From Ningiella ruwaisensis (GTDB taxonomy: Bacteria; Pseudomonadota; Gammaproteobacteria; Enterobacterales; Alteromonadaceae): a DNA stretch of 64,000 nucleotides. Below, one piece after another: positions 8,247 to 17,710 of the stretch (position 1 is the stretch's first letter; each line of letters opens with the position of its first letter). The notes beneath the pieces are model-generated. The model worked only from the letters and a program-made list of their open reading frames with translations. It was not told where the DNA came from and ran no database searches. Where the stretch lies: positions 62,001 to 126,000 of the forward strand of contig NZ_RAHT01000003.1 in assembly GCF_004798935.1 (NCBI RefSeq). The letters are read 5' to 3'. Both the position numbers and the translations under genes were made by a program.

Positions 8247-8950
8247 AGTAAGCTTCCTTTTGAAACGTCTATTTTATCCGACTTTACGCTTTGCTATTGC
8301 ACATGTTTACTATAACAAAGTATTTAAAATCTACATCTTTCGCAAGTTTGCTTCTCTTGAACGCAGTCAGCAAAAGGCAGTATGTAAAAGGCAATAAGCA
8401 AAAAAAATTCCAATTTTTAAGTTGTTGAAAAACATAGAATAAAGTATTTCCATCCTTTATTAAATCGTGCTCAAGCCAAATTAATGGTCAATATGACCAA
8501 CAAACTTGGCTATTTGCATTCTGAGGTTGGATTCGATGTTTCACTGAGTTTTAACGAAAAATCGCGTCATTGCAACGAAAGTTGCAAGCTCCAATACGCA
8601 TTGGCAAACGCACCACAAGCTTCAGTGAAATACACAAGATCTCGTTTTTGCTCCATAAGTTAACTAAGGAGGTACCGTGTCGCAGCACGGCATGACGATT
8701 CTTCGTAGTTTAGTTCATTTTGTCCGCTTATTGTCTTTAGGCGCCAGTCAACATGGCCTGTAGAGCGGCAAAATACAAATTGCTGCCGCTCGACTTAACT
8801 AAAATTTTAAGGTTCTCTGCGCAAAGCTTAAATCACATTAGATTTATATAAAAACCAGAAACATTCCCAATCCATCTTTACTAAAAAATACTTGAGTCAA
8901 TATACATCTTACGATAAGTTTGTAAGTAAATTTCTTACGGTTTAGCATCT
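8247..8950. other. 704-bp non-coding region with nested hairpins
   Basis: No ordinary gene was found. Three inverted repeats are clear. A nested one at 8474-8511 has outer arms AGCCAA/TTGGCT and inner arms TGGTCA/TGACCA. At 8570-8587 TTGCAAC-GAAA-GTTGCAA forms a GNRA-like tetraloop hairpin. Near 8762-8795 GAGCGGCA pairs with TGCCGCTC. Between the last two lies a 28-codon ORF with a consensus ribosome binding site, listed separately. The density of structure suggests a small RNA or mobile-element remnant, but this is not proven. Confidence 0.5.
8677..8763 (+). CDS. Possible 28-aa small protein with consensus ribosome binding site
   Basis: A GTG-started ORF of 28 codons begins MSQHGMTILRSLVHFVRLLS and ends at TAG. 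It is preceded by TAAGGAGGT, the full anti-Shine-Dalgarno complement, with a short 3-4-base spacer. The peptide is basic and amphipathic with a central hydrophobic stretch and no family I recognise. It lies between hairpins in the non-coding region upstream of the ParD/ParE pair. It could be a leader peptide, a small hydrophobic toxin, or chance. Only the ribosome-binding site supports it. Confidence 0.3.
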   Translation: MSQHGMTILRSLVHFVRLLSLGASQHGL

Positions 8951-9193
8951 ATGGCAAGAACAATTACATTTCAACCGAGCGCCAAAATGGGTAATTTCAT
9001 TGAACAGATGGTTCAAACAGGTGATTATAATAACCAAAGCGAAGTTATTCGGGCGGCACTTCGGTTGCTTCAAGAACAGAGTGCATCTTCGAAACTCACT
9101 AGTCTTAGAAAGTTGATTGAAGAAGGTGATAACAGCCCTGACGAACTAGATTTTTCAATGGATTCTATAAAGAAGAAATTGGATAGCAGGTAG
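8951..9193 (+). CDS. parD: ParD-family antitoxin (ribbon-helix-helix)
   Basis: This 80-aa protein starts MARTITFQPSAKMGNFIEQM and carries the ribbon-helix-helix DNA-binding pattern (strand ITFQP; helices NQSEVIRAALRLLQEQ), then an acidic C-terminal tail (EEGDNSPDELDFSMD) that would wrap the toxin. In the family it neutralises ParE and represses its own operon. It overlaps the toxin gene by one base, which implies coupled translation. AT-rich upstream sequence probably contains the autoregulated promoter. Confidence 0.93.
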   Translation: MARTITFQPSAKMGNFIEQMVQTGDYNNQSEVIRAALRLLQEQSASSKLTSLRKLIEEGDNSPDELDFSMDSIKKKLDSR

Positions 9194-9489
9194 TGGCAAG
9201 ATATAAGATATCAAAAGCCGCTGTAAATGATTTATACGAAATTGGTCTTTACACTGAAACCGAATGGGGAGTTGAGCAAAGAAATTTTTATCTCGACGAA
9301 CTAGAAAGTCACTTCAACTATTTGGCGAATCATTCGAACGATTTGGCTGAGAAATCCAGAGATGACATCAAGCAAGGATGTTACTTTAGTTCTGTTCGAA
9401 AGCATGTTGTTGTATTTCGACGCTTATCATATGGAATTAGAATTGTCAGAGTCCTTCATCAAAGAATGGATTGTGGTCGTCACTTGTAA
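9193..9489 (+). CDS. parE: ParE/RelE-family toxin
   Basis: This 98-aa protein starts with GTG overlapping the last base of the antitoxin stop. The start ARYKISKAAVNDLYEIGLYT and the later VRKHVVVFRRLSYGIRIVRVLHQRMD match ParE-type toxins, including the C-terminal 'R.V.VLHQRMD...HL' ending. ParE toxins inhibit DNA gyrase; RelE relatives cut mRNA. Antitoxin type and C-terminus favour ParE. The reading frame is intact. Confidence 0.93.
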   Translation: MARYKISKAAVNDLYEIGLYTETEWGVEQRNFYLDELESHFNYLANHSNDLAEKSRDDIKQGCYFSSVRKHVVVFRRLSYGIRIVRVLHQRMDCGRHL

Positions 9490-9794
9490 CCTTTTGGAAC
9501 TTCTTCTCTTTGTCTTACAGAGCCTGTTGGTACAATGATTCATAGCGTCCGAATTGACTTCAATTTTTACCTTCAGAATTTAGTTTTCCAACCAACTGCA
9601 GTTTTTTAATCTTGTCAGAAAAGTACGAGTCATAACCCTACATAATACAAATAGTCGAATTAATTATGTAAGCTTTCATCACAATTAGAAAAAGCTTGAT
9701 TAAGTCTAAGACTGATAATGAGGAAGCAAAATAGGGCGCGCTTCCTCAGAAAATTGGTTACAAAAAATTTGTATCTATCTGAAAAACTCAGGCT
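9490..9794. other. Intergenic region between toxin and solute-binding protein genes
   Basis: These 305 bases separate two convergent genes. I see no gene, no strong terminator hairpin and no repeat. The sequence is AT-rich. Confidence 0.5.
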
Positions 9795-10682
9795 TCATTT
9801 TCGATATTTGTCAATCATCATCTGATAATCTTCGGTTTGTTTAAAGTCGCGCAAGCGCTCGTTGAATGTTTCAACACGCGCCTTATCTACCGAGGCTTTA
9901 CTAAACATAACGTAAATGTCGCCTGTTTCAATTTGATGTCCATGCACAACAATGTAATCGTTCATGGCCTTTCGCCTGAGCATAGAGGCGCCCACAAAGT
10001 TATCTTCAACAAAGGCATCTATGTCCATATCCAAGAGTCGTGCAATATTTAATTCACCCATTATGCTGAATACAAACTGGTCGCTGTAGGCAGGATCATC
10101 AAGCATCTCAGACATTTGGTCACCGTAAAAATAATCACTTACTACGCCTATTCGCTTACCTTCATCAATAAGCGCTTGTATATCAGCAAGTTCGGCAACT
10201 TCCTCATCATCTTTTCGTATATAAACAGCATATTCTTCTGTGCGATAAGGCTCACTAAAATAAGCAAATTCTTCTCGCGATTCAGTTTTCGATGCGCCAA
10301 GGAGCATGTCCACTTCACCATCTTGCAAGTCTTGAAGTAAACTTACCCAAGTGCCTTGAATATACTCAATATCACAGCCCATATCCTGTGTGACCTCATT
10401 GATAAGTTCAACGTCAAGTCCTCTCACCTGATCATCAACATCGACATACTGGTAAGGTGACCAAATATCAAAACCCAGTTTGAAACTGCATGAGGTGTCT
10501 TGATCTGAGCTGGCTAGCTCTTCTTTAGCCCCATCATCCATTTGATTTTGTGTTGGATCAGGTGCTTGAGCGCTTATTTCAGGTGCATCGGTGGTGTCTG
10601 CCGGTGCAGTTTGTCTTTGCTCTTGACTGCAAGACATGAGGGCAAAAGACAGAGCAAGAATCATATACATATATGCTTTCAT
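9795..10682 (-). CDS. Family 3 extracellular solute-binding lipoprotein
   Basis: This 295-aa protein has a lipoprotein signal (MKAYMYMILALSFALMSC; lipidated Cys at 18), an acidic linker rich in D, E, Q and T (about 19-65), and an SBP_bac_3 domain. The blocks FKLGFDIWSPYQYVDVDDQVRGLDVEL, WVSLLQDLQDGEVDMLLGAS and SEPYRTEEYAVYIRKDD follow the amino-acid-binding family order. The closing DDYQMMIDKY-like end is typical. No ABC permease or ATPase is adjacent, so it is an orphan binding protein or sensor; the ligand is unknown. It starts at ATG, with AT-rich sequence upstream. Confidence 0.88.
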   Translation of the reverse strand: MKAYMYMILALSFALMSCSQEQRQTAPADTTDAPEISAQAPDPTQNQMDDGAKEELASSDQDTSCSFKLGFDIWSPYQYVDVDDQVRGLDVELINEVTQDMGCDIEYIQGTWVSLLQDLQDGEVDMLLGASKTESREEFAYFSEPYRTEEYAVYIRKDDEEVAELADIQALIDEGKRIGVVSDYFYGDQMSEMLDDPAYSDQFVFSIMGELNIARLLDMDIDAFVEDNFVGASMLRRKAMNDYIVVHGHQIETGDIYVMFSKASVDKARVETFNERLRDFKQTEDYQMMIDKYRK

Positions 10683-10958
10683 AGCGTCGTCCTTTTAGAT
10701 AGACAATAAAAGTCTCTGTCAGTGTAGGCCACTTTTTATATTATTACTAATTTGTGATTTTAATGTAAAAAAATTGTTTATTTCATGCTTTTCTGAGCAT
10801 CGTTATGGACCTTATCTCGCAGCATTTAAATGTCATGCAACTAAAAATTCGAAGGCTTGCCTCCCTTCATCAAGCTTTTTCGTCTTTAGCCCAGTCTTCT
10901 GTCAGTGGTATCTTTACCAAGCGGTATATAGCGATATAACCAGAGAGGAGATTTATCG

Positions 10959-11378
10959 TTGATAAGCTATACGGGCGCTTGTCTTTGCAATCAAGTGGAA
11001 TTACACGTTCATCTACCACAGGTGCTTTCAAACTATGCCCCAAGGGCATGTGATTGTGACTTCTGTCGCCAGAATGAGCTCACATACATTTCAGACCCAG
11101 AGGGTAAAATCCAGATCCAAAGCAGCATTAGCTTAAGGCATGAACGTCAAGGCTCTAATCAGGCAGAGTTTTTAAGTTGTCGTCACTGCGAGCAAACGGT
11201 AGCGGTGATGCTGCACCTTGACGAGCGACGAATTGGCGCGGTTAATGCACAGTGCCTACACAGCGCCGAGCAGTTTAAAGAACCGATTTTTGTATCGCCT
11301 AAAACATTTAGCGCTCAGGAGAAAACCAAGCGCTGGGAGCAACTTTGGTCACCCCTAACGCTTAATGAACCAGACTAG
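10959..11378 (+). CDS. GFA-family (glutathione-dependent formaldehyde-activating-like) zinc protein
   Basis: This 139-aa protein starts with TTG, well supported by GAGAGGAG upstream. The start SYTGACLCNQVELHVHLP, then CDCDFCRQNE and CRHCEQTVAVML, reproduces the Cys pattern of the GFA/CENP-V fold (CxC ... CxxC ... CxxC), which binds structural and catalytic zinc. Biochemical function of most members is unknown, and the original formaldehyde/glutathione activity should not be assumed. It converges on the Tat-exported protein gene with an 8-bp gap. Confidence 0.8.
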   Translation: MISYTGACLCNQVELHVHLPQVLSNYAPRACDCDFCRQNELTYISDPEGKIQIQSSISLRHERQGSNQAEFLSCRHCEQTVAVMLHLDERRIGAVNAQCLHSAEQFKEPIFVSPKTFSAQEKTKRWEQLWSPLTLNEPD

Positions 11379-11386
11379 GACGTACC

Positions 11387-13027
11387 CTAGATTGTCCCAT
11401 TTACTATCGGTGCGAATGCGGTAAGTGAATCCATTAAAGCTGCATTTCCCAAACCATTGTTTGGCATAACTTCATTCATCCTGCCTTGTTCTCCGTGAAG
11501 TGCAAGATAATTAAGTACTACGGTTTCTACTAGTAAGTTAACGTTGTTCGCTGCTGGTGTTGAAGCGGTTTCAACACTGCCGTCGCGACGCATGTAACCA
11601 ATTTGCTGATGCATGGCTTGTTCGGTTTCGTTTGCGCCCAATAACTGCGGTGTGCCGTTGGGATTATAAACAAGGAAAAACGAACCTGCCGTGGAGGAGT
11701 TATCACCCGTCCATACCCCTTTTCCGCGACCGTCTACCGAATCATCAATCATCCCGTTACTAAACACCGAGCCATCACTCATTACATACATCATAAGCGG
11801 GACGCCCAAACGAGCCGCATATTCTAAACACGCGCCCATGCATCTTCCGGCGCGTAAATCGCGAACTTCACCTGTTGCGCGATTACCAACATGGTAATCG
11901 TAACCACCCATAGTAATGGTGCCTGCTCCGGCAAAGCCATTCATCACGAGTTTCATCACAGATGCGGTTTTTTGGAATTCTCTATCGGAAGCAAATTCTT
12001 CAGCTGAAAATATACCGCCCTCACCCACTATCATTGGATCAAGCTCAGGATTAAGCGTACTGGGATCACCAAAACGATCGGTTATATCTGCACTTTTCAC
12101 ATAGCCGCAGCGCACCAAATCTTTCACCACCTCATCGGTCGTAATTTGGGTATTTACACGATTGAGTTTCATATCAGAAATTCGCTGAATCGACTCCATC
12201 ACCGCGACCGAATCTTCCTGGCTTAATAAACCCACTAAATCGCCTGTGTCGACAAGACCGGTTACATCAGAAGGTCTATCGACTTTTGTGGGGCGTTTTG
12301 ACGGGTCAATCAAGGTTGCGGGTGCCATCGAGTTGCCACCTGAATCGGTGTTTCGAGAGCCAATTAAGGTAAGCAGTGAACCATCTGCTCCAGCTCGATT
12401 TATGCCATACATGGGATTATGCGGATTATTTCCTGTGTCATTTTCTGAGCGAGCAGGAATAACGGCACCGTTTACATTTGCACGATTGGTGACGTTCAAT
12501 TTATCCTGAATGCCGCGCAAAAAAGCACTGTCTGCATGAAAAGCTAAGCCGAGTTCGGTATTGATAAAGTCAGACAGACCTGTATCAGGGTTAGCAATAG
12601 AGGGCAGCATATCGCCCGGTAGTCCTTGTCGGGAGTAACCTTGCGTACTTAAAAAATCCAGTTGCCCACCTCGACCGCCAACCAGTACATTAGAGCCTGC
12701 TATGTTAGCACCGCCTGCTAAATCAAATACAATAAAAGGGATTTTGCCAGCACCTTGCGTGGCTATTCCGCATCCAGCTTTTAGCGCTTCAAGGTCGGGC
12801 GATAAAGCAGCCATTGCTTTGCGAGGATTGGCAAAGAGTGATAGCACTGACGCACCCGCTAACACACCCGCGCCAGCGCAAAAACCCTGAGCGATAAAAT
12901 CGCGTCGTGTCATTGGTTTTGAATGGTCATCATGCAACAAGACATCGTCTTTTCCATGTGCTTTATGAAGTGCACGGCTTATTTTTGTGCCTTTATGCGA
13001 TTTAAAACTATATGTCGTTTTTTTCAT
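11387..13027 (-). CDS. Tat-exported DUF1501-like protein
   Basis: This 546-aa protein has a twin-arginine motif (MTRRDFIAQGFCAGAGVLAG, about residues 38-57) after a basic N-terminal extension, so it is probably exported folded. The early mature region PFIVFDLAGGANIAGSNVLVG and a later Gly/Asp-rich region (GMIDDSVDGRGKGVWTGDN) recall DUF1501 proteins, which are usually paired with DUF1592/DUF1588/DUF1585 or cytochrome-like partners. Two CxxCH proteins lie directly upstream in the same operon (23-bp gap, AGGAAG site), which supports that reading. The molecular role is unknown. Some databases may give such proteins a 'GspF' label; nothing here resembles GspF, which is a polytopic membrane protein. 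Confidence 0.72.
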   Translation of the reverse strand: MKKTTYSFKSHKGTKISRALHKAHGKDDVLLHDDHSKPMTRRDFIAQGFCAGAGVLAGASVLSLFANPRKAMAALSPDLEALKAGCGIATQGAGKIPFIVFDLAGGANIAGSNVLVGGRGGQLDFLSTQGYSRQGLPGDMLPSIANPDTGLSDFINTELGLAFHADSAFLRGIQDKLNVTNRANVNGAVIPARSENDTGNNPHNPMYGINRAGADGSLLTLIGSRNTDSGGNSMAPATLIDPSKRPTKVDRPSDVTGLVDTGDLVGLLSQEDSVAVMESIQRISDMKLNRVNTQITTDEVVKDLVRCGYVKSADITDRFGDPSTLNPELDPMIVGEGGIFSAEEFASDREFQKTASVMKLVMNGFAGAGTITMGGYDYHVGNRATGEVRDLRAGRCMGACLEYAARLGVPLMMYVMSDGSVFSNGMIDDSVDGRGKGVWTGDNSSTAGSFFLVYNPNGTPQLLGANETEQAMHQQIGYMRRDGSVETASTPAANNVNLLVETVVLNYLALHGEQGRMNEVMPNNGLGNAALMDSLTAFAPIVNGTI

Positions 13028-13050
13028 GTTTCGACTTCCTATTGCATGTT

Positions 13051-15510
13051 CTATTGCATGACAAGCGCAGCACTGCCAATAATCGCGGCGCAGCTTGCTT
13101 TTACTACAGTTATACCGGTGTCAGACGAGCAAGAGTTTGTATTGCTACAGGCACTTAATCTATCAATGAGACTGCTGATTTCCGAATACACTTCTGCGCT
13201 GTCTGGTTGCGTACTGATGTTAGTACCTAAGACTTTCTGGTTAAGTGGATTAATAATCGCGTTTCTTGTCGCGGTATTAAAGCCTGCATTTGCATCAACT
13301 GAAAAATCTAAGTCGGGGAAAAACTGAGCGCGTAAGCTCGTATCTTCCACTAATGCATCACAATATTTGATAGCCAGTTGGGTAATGGCCATTTGATTGG
13401 CGGTCACAAAGCTATCGAGATTTGGCACACTTGGCAATTGCTGCCGCAGTTGTGTAAAGGTAGCTCTAACCCCGGGCTCATTAATGCTGACGCCGGTAAT
13501 GGCCGACATGCTCGCGTTAATTTCTTCAAAATTGCGAACGCCTATCGCGGCCTGTTCGGGTAAGTCTTGTGGCAGTGCAGGCACAGGAGCTTGTGCCGGT
13601 GTTCGCACAGAAGTCGCATCGCCAAGCACTTCAAAAGTAAGGAAAAATTCGTCCAGCTCTGGCCCTTTTTGTACGGGAATAATGGTACCCTGGCGCGAAA
13701 TAGGCTTGCCACCCAATTCATTGCCAGAATTTGCGTCAATCACCGTATTCAACGTCGCAAACACTTGGCCTGTTTTTTCTTCCCGTCCGTTTATACCCAG
13801 GCGCATACCGACTAATTCGATTCCGTCCAGATTAGCACCCTCTTGCAAACTCACTAAGAAAGGTTCGCTGAACAAATAACTGTAGGTATCAAACTGACTG
13901 GCTTCAAATACAACGTAGGTATCTTCGATGTTAACGATATCGCCGATGCCAAACATCAAATAGAATTTTTGTCCGATACCTGCATCAAAGTTGCTGCTAA
14001 TTTGTTCTGGCGTTAAAACGCGATTATGAATCGCAACCATTCTCACGGTGCCAGCAAAAGGAAACCTGCCGCTTACTTCACTGCCAATCACAAAGGCAAA
14101 ACTGTCGTCCCAATCATTAAGAAGCGACGCTTCGATGGCATCTGTATCTTGTGTATCCTCGCCATTGACGTAAATTTTTCGTGCGCCACTTCCATCGTAA
14201 TTAATAACAACGTGTTGTAGTGCTGCCTGCAAATCTTCATCAGCGTCAGCCGTACTCAAACTCGGTTCACCATTGCTGTCGGTGTTTTCGTTTCTTAACA
14301 GGAAGTCGTAGTTATATAAGGTTTGTCCAAGCATAAAGTTACGACTGTCGTCACCACCAGAATATGAAATGATGCGTGCAGGGCCTTCCTGAGTCACGTT
14401 TGCAGGCGCAATCCAGGCTTCAACTGAAAATTCCCCCGTGGATACAATAAGATCATGCAGCTTTTTACTGTTGCCGGTGCTGCCTTGTGCCTTACCGCCA
14501 TTTAACTGAATTCCCCAGCCGCCAACCCAGTTGTAATCACCCGAGAGCGTTAAATCAAGCGCCGGAGAAACGCCGCTAGTGTCAAAAGCAGTATTGCCAA
14601 AGCCGGTTTTAAACTCCCATTTGGCAATCAGATTTGATTCAAAGCGTCCGCCACCACTGGCAAGCGTCCCTTCAAACAAAGTCACGGCATTCGATGCCAC
14701 CAGATTGCTATCAAGTTCTGTTAAATCAATAGCATTGGCCATGGCAGTGATTGCATCGGTCAAGGCTTGCGCATCCGAGGCGCAATCTCCGCTCCAGCAG
14801 TTATGAAACTCATCGCGCACACGAGCCACTATCCGGCTATCGCGAGGCACATCCAAATTCAGTTTAGAAATAGAGGCCAGATAAGCCTCGGTCACATCAG
14901 ACGAGCCGATATACGGAGAGATGGGAATAGCGGCGCTAGACTGGTGACACTCACTGCAATAGGTTTCAAGCAGAGGATAGACGTTTGATTCAAATAAATC
15001 AGGCGATGCAGGAAAGTTTTTATTTGCCCCTACGGTTCTGGCGACTGGTGCTTCAAGCGTTATTGCAGTAGCAGATTCATCTGTATCTAACCAGGCTTCA
15101 ACCCAGGTTGTCATTAAATCAGCACAGGCCTGGTTACTGCTTAGCCAACAGTTGTGTCCACCGGCAACCTTGGTAATAAGCAATGACTCTGCGATATTGC
15201 CTTGATTTATCAAAGTATTGGTGACGGCATAGGCTTCATTAATATCGTCATTACGGGCGAACGGAGGCGACTGCTCACCCTGGATATGACAGGCTCCGCA
15301 CTTATCTTTTGTGGCAAGATTATCCCACACATTGACTTTAAAATTTTGCACGTCGGTAGTGGCCGCCGCCGGACCATTGTAATTATTTACGGGTTCAGAG
15401 CTTGTGGGTGGCGCGGGCATTTCCTGCACTTGCGTGTCACTTCCGCCGCCGCATGCGCTTAACAAAATACTCAAGCCTGCAAGAAGAACACAATAATTAA
15501 AGACTTTCAT
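13051..15510 (-). CDS. LamG-domain lipoprotein with two CxxCH motifs
   Basis: This protein is 819 aa from the start MKVFNYCVLLAGLSILLSAC, chosen because AGGAGA precedes it and a lipobox follows (Cys 20). A longer ORF upstream overlaps the preceding gene and is rejected. CxxCH motifs occur at CGACH (71-75) and CSECH (near residue 190), so c-type haem attachment is likely. A LamG/concanavalin-like domain follows (LHDLIVSTGEFSVEAWIAP ... RKIYVNGEDT ... VRMVAIHNRVLTPEQI), a typical carbohydrate- or protein-binding jelly roll. The C-terminus has scattered cysteines. It begins 1 bp after the upstream gene. It is probably an outer-membrane, surface-exposed redox or adhesion protein. Confidence 0.8.
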   Translation of the reverse strand: MKVFNYCVLLAGLSILLSACGGGSDTQVQEMPAPPTSSEPVNNYNGPAAATTDVQNFKVNVWDNLATKDKCGACHIQGEQSPPFARNDDINEAYAVTNTLINQGNIAESLLITKVAGGHNCWLSSNQACADLMTTWVEAWLDTDESATAITLEAPVARTVGANKNFPASPDLFESNVYPLLETYCSECHQSSAAIPISPYIGSSDVTEAYLASISKLNLDVPRDSRIVARVRDEFHNCWSGDCASDAQALTDAITAMANAIDLTELDSNLVASNAVTLFEGTLASGGGRFESNLIAKWEFKTGFGNTAFDTSGVSPALDLTLSGDYNWVGGWGIQLNGGKAQGSTGNSKKLHDLIVSTGEFSVEAWIAPANVTQEGPARIISYSGGDDSRNFMLGQTLYNYDFLLRNENTDSNGEPSLSTADADEDLQAALQHVVINYDGSGARKIYVNGEDTQDTDAIEASLLNDWDDSFAFVIGSEVSGRFPFAGTVRMVAIHNRVLTPEQISSNFDAGIGQKFYLMFGIGDIVNIEDTYVVFEASQFDTYSYLFSEPFLVSLQEGANLDGIELVGMRLGINGREEKTGQVFATLNTVIDANSGNELGGKPISRQGTIIPVQKGPELDEFFLTFEVLGDATSVRTPAQAPVPALPQDLPEQAAIGVRNFEEINASMSAITGVSINEPGVRATFTQLRQQLPSVPNLDSFVTANQMAITQLAIKYCDALVEDTSLRAQFFPDLDFSVDANAGFNTATRNAIINPLNQKVLGTNISTQPDSAEVYSEISSLIDRLSACSNTNSCSSDTGITVVKASCAAIIGSAALVMQ

Positions 15511-15511
15511 A

Positions 15512-16858
15512 TTATTCTCCTGCGCAGTAGCTTGCGCTTTGCGCAAAGGCGGTTTTAATATTGTAGCCATCGCTCTTAAAAGCAGATGTAATGGCGGATA
15601 TCGCACTTCGATCATCAGCATCCTGAGGTGAACGTAGACACACGTTTTCAAAAACTTTGCTAACCTGACAGCTTGCAAACTTCTCGCTATTTGCAAGCTC
15701 TTCTCCCATGCTTTTTGCACCATAGCCAAAACCGCTTAGCTGCTCTGACCAACCCAGCGTCTGATTAATGCCCTCACGCCAATAGTTATCCCATCGGTCG
15801 TCTTCGATAATAAAGCCAAAGGGAAAGTTATTTGCATTGATTCGGTGTTTGGCAGTTACGCGAGAGTTGGTTTGAGGATCTAATTCTCCAGCGCTGTTGT
15901 AAGTGATTTGTCCGTTTTCACCTTCTGGATCAGCCTCAACATTGTATTCGTATTCGTAGTAAGCAAAAGCTTGGGCTAGCGGGTCCATACCGTTGTGACA
16001 ACCGGTGCATGAATTGGCAAAAATGCGGCTATCGCCACCCGGACTTCGGCTTAGATCCTGACGAATTCTGTCTGGTGGTAAGCTGGTATCTTTTAAAGCT
16101 TCCAAGTCGGTACATAAATGATTCATTAAGGTAAAGCGAAGCATCGCGCGATTCGTGCCATCTTTAAAAAATGATTTGGCTGCACCGCGCGTGGTCATGA
16201 TGCCAGCTGTGGCATCGCTGGGTAAGCCGGTGATGGCCGATTGTGTGCTTCTTACTAAAGCAGTAGACAGGTCAACGCCGTTATTTTCTAATGTCTCGTA
16301 ATGCGCGTTGTTTGAGGTACTGTAAGCGGGAATACCAGACACACCTTGCGCCGTGTAAAGAATATCCCCGCTTAGTACAAGTCGAAAATCAACATTGTCT
16401 CGCGCCATACCAATTACCGTTGCCGTATAGTCATTTAAAGGCGCAAAAATGTCCGCCTCTTCGTTTGTCCATGGGGTCACCCAGTTTTTAAGCGTGACGT
16501 TATAAAAGTTAGGATTTTCCATGGCTATATAGGCTGCGGCATTCGGGTCGCCTGCATCAATGAGCGTGGCCATCTCTTCCAATGTACTTTGAGAGCCAGG
16601 TACACCGGCCAGACGATCGTGCATGCGTTTGGCTTGAGATAAAGAGTCTGCCATAGATGGATGAGAAAGTACGAGCAAACACGTAAGGCCGATGACCTTA
16701 AAACGCGATATCCTAATTTGTGATGCTCTGATAATTTTCCTAAGCATTAAATGAATTTGCTTTGCTGTGCATTTCGCATCTTGTAATAGCGTGCATTTCG
16801 CACTTGGCTCGCAAATTTGCCAGGCCCGGGCAAACTTTAATGTGCGAAATCGATACAT
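15512..16858 (-). CDS. Exported DUF1592/DUF1588/DUF1585-like protein with CxxCH motif
   Basis: This 448-aa protein carries SCTGCHNGMDPLAQAF near residue 285, which matches the CxxCH...DPL block of DUF1588-type proteins, followed by a GWSEQLSGFGYG ... FASCQVSKVFENVCLRSP end like DUF1585. The N-terminal half (LTEEMATLID-like helices, 'NFYNVTLKNWVTPW') resembles DUF1592. AGGAGT upstream supports the ATG at 16858, but the hydrophobic signal-like segment (VIGLTCLLVLSHPSMADS) then begins only near residue 54. An ATG at 16747 would give a more normal signal peptide but has a poor ribosome binding site. It is first in a three-gene minus-strand operon with the LamG and DUF1501-like genes, the pairing seen for DUF1501 families elsewhere. 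Confidence 0.7.
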   Translation of the reverse strand: MYRFRTLKFARAWQICEPSAKCTLLQDAKCTAKQIHLMLRKIIRASQIRISRFKVIGLTCLLVLSHPSMADSLSQAKRMHDRLAGVPGSQSTLEEMATLIDAGDPNAAAYIAMENPNFYNVTLKNWVTPWTNEEADIFAPLNDYTATVIGMARDNVDFRLVLSGDILYTAQGVSGIPAYSTSNNAHYETLENNGVDLSTALVRSTQSAITGLPSDATAGIMTTRGAAKSFFKDGTNRAMLRFTLMNHLCTDLEALKDTSLPPDRIRQDLSRSPGGDSRIFANSCTGCHNGMDPLAQAFAYYEYEYNVEADPEGENGQITYNSAGELDPQTNSRVTAKHRINANNFPFGFIIEDDRWDNYWREGINQTLGWSEQLSGFGYGAKSMGEELANSEKFASCQVSKVFENVCLRSPQDADDRSAISAITSAFKSDGYNIKTAFAQSASYCAGE

Positions 16859-17710
16859 AACACTACTCCTGTTTCGCGTTGATGTTTATTTATACTGTGA
16901 GTTCAAATCAATTTAGTTATATGCTGCAAGAGGCGGGTGTCGTTTCTCATAACATTGGTTCAAGCTTTTTTTGCGCTTAGCACTCGATAGCACTATTTCT
17001 AGCCCATTTCATAAAAGCCTTACAAAATGCGTGCCGTGTTGAACAAGAGACTGGCATAAACCCTATTCTGCCTTTCTTTTATATTGTATTGCTTTTTACA
17101 CCTAAGTCGCTGCTTGGCATCTGAGCCTAAATAATGCGTGTTTAAAAATTAATTGGCCAATCATTTTGTCGCAAATTGTCTACAAGCTGTTTTTGCTAAA
17201 CCGGCAGATTAGAGCCCATTTAATTAGAAAGTATATTAAAAACATATGCTTAAATATTCTATTTCTTTTCTTTTTTATAAGAACTGTTTTGTAACGCGGA
17301 TTATTTGTAAATAAATTGTTAGTTTTAATTGCTATAACAACTTTATTTTTATTACTTTTTATATCTAAGCATTGTTGCTTTTTCATGCATCTATCGTTTG
17401 TATTTTTATACTTATTTAATTTCATGCGCATATATAGAACGGTGCATTGCCAGAATAATATGAGGCTGTCAGTCTAAGCCGCTAAAATTATCTAAAGAAG
17501 CATAATTCAGTAGATATTTCGGTTTAGAACAAAATAGTCTGTGAATCGCGACACTAGAACACTTCCCAAGAATGCCGTTAAGCTTTCGGGTTGAAAAGTA
17601 GGTGCGATTCTTGCTGATTTGATTGGAAATTTTGGATAGCAGTCGGTTTAGCGATAATTTTGACGCTTCATTTTCTATCAAATATTCGCACCAAGTGAAG
17701 TAGGTAATGC
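16859..17710. other. Divergent 852-bp intergenic region with AT-rich core
   Basis: This region separates the minus-strand haem-protein operon from the plus-strand one and should hold both promoters. The part from about 17150 to 17440 is markedly AT-rich. A short palindrome ATTGGCCAAT lies at 17152-17161. Two minus-strand ORFs of 83 and 70 codons lie within it. They are low-complexity or unrecognisable and lack good ribosome binding sites, so I do not call them. Confidence 0.55.

Noticed and set aside
8640-9489. Integron cassette carrying the toxin-antitoxin pair
   Set aside because: I could not find paired attC core sites (GTTRRRY / RYYYAAC with the expected imperfect palindrome) on both sides, and no integrase is present.
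15511-15729. N-terminal extension of the LamG lipoprotein
   Set aside because: It overlaps the preceding gene in another frame, and the internal ATG has both a ribosome binding site and a lipoprotein signal.
17180-17431. An 83-codon minus-strand ORF rich in Lys, Asn and Ile
   Set aside because: Its composition simply mirrors the AT-rich DNA, and it has no domain or good start site.
17469-17681. A 70-codon minus-strand ORF in the divergent gap
   Set aside because: No ribosome binding site, no recognisable family, and it sits in AT-rich intergenic DNA where chance ORFs are common.
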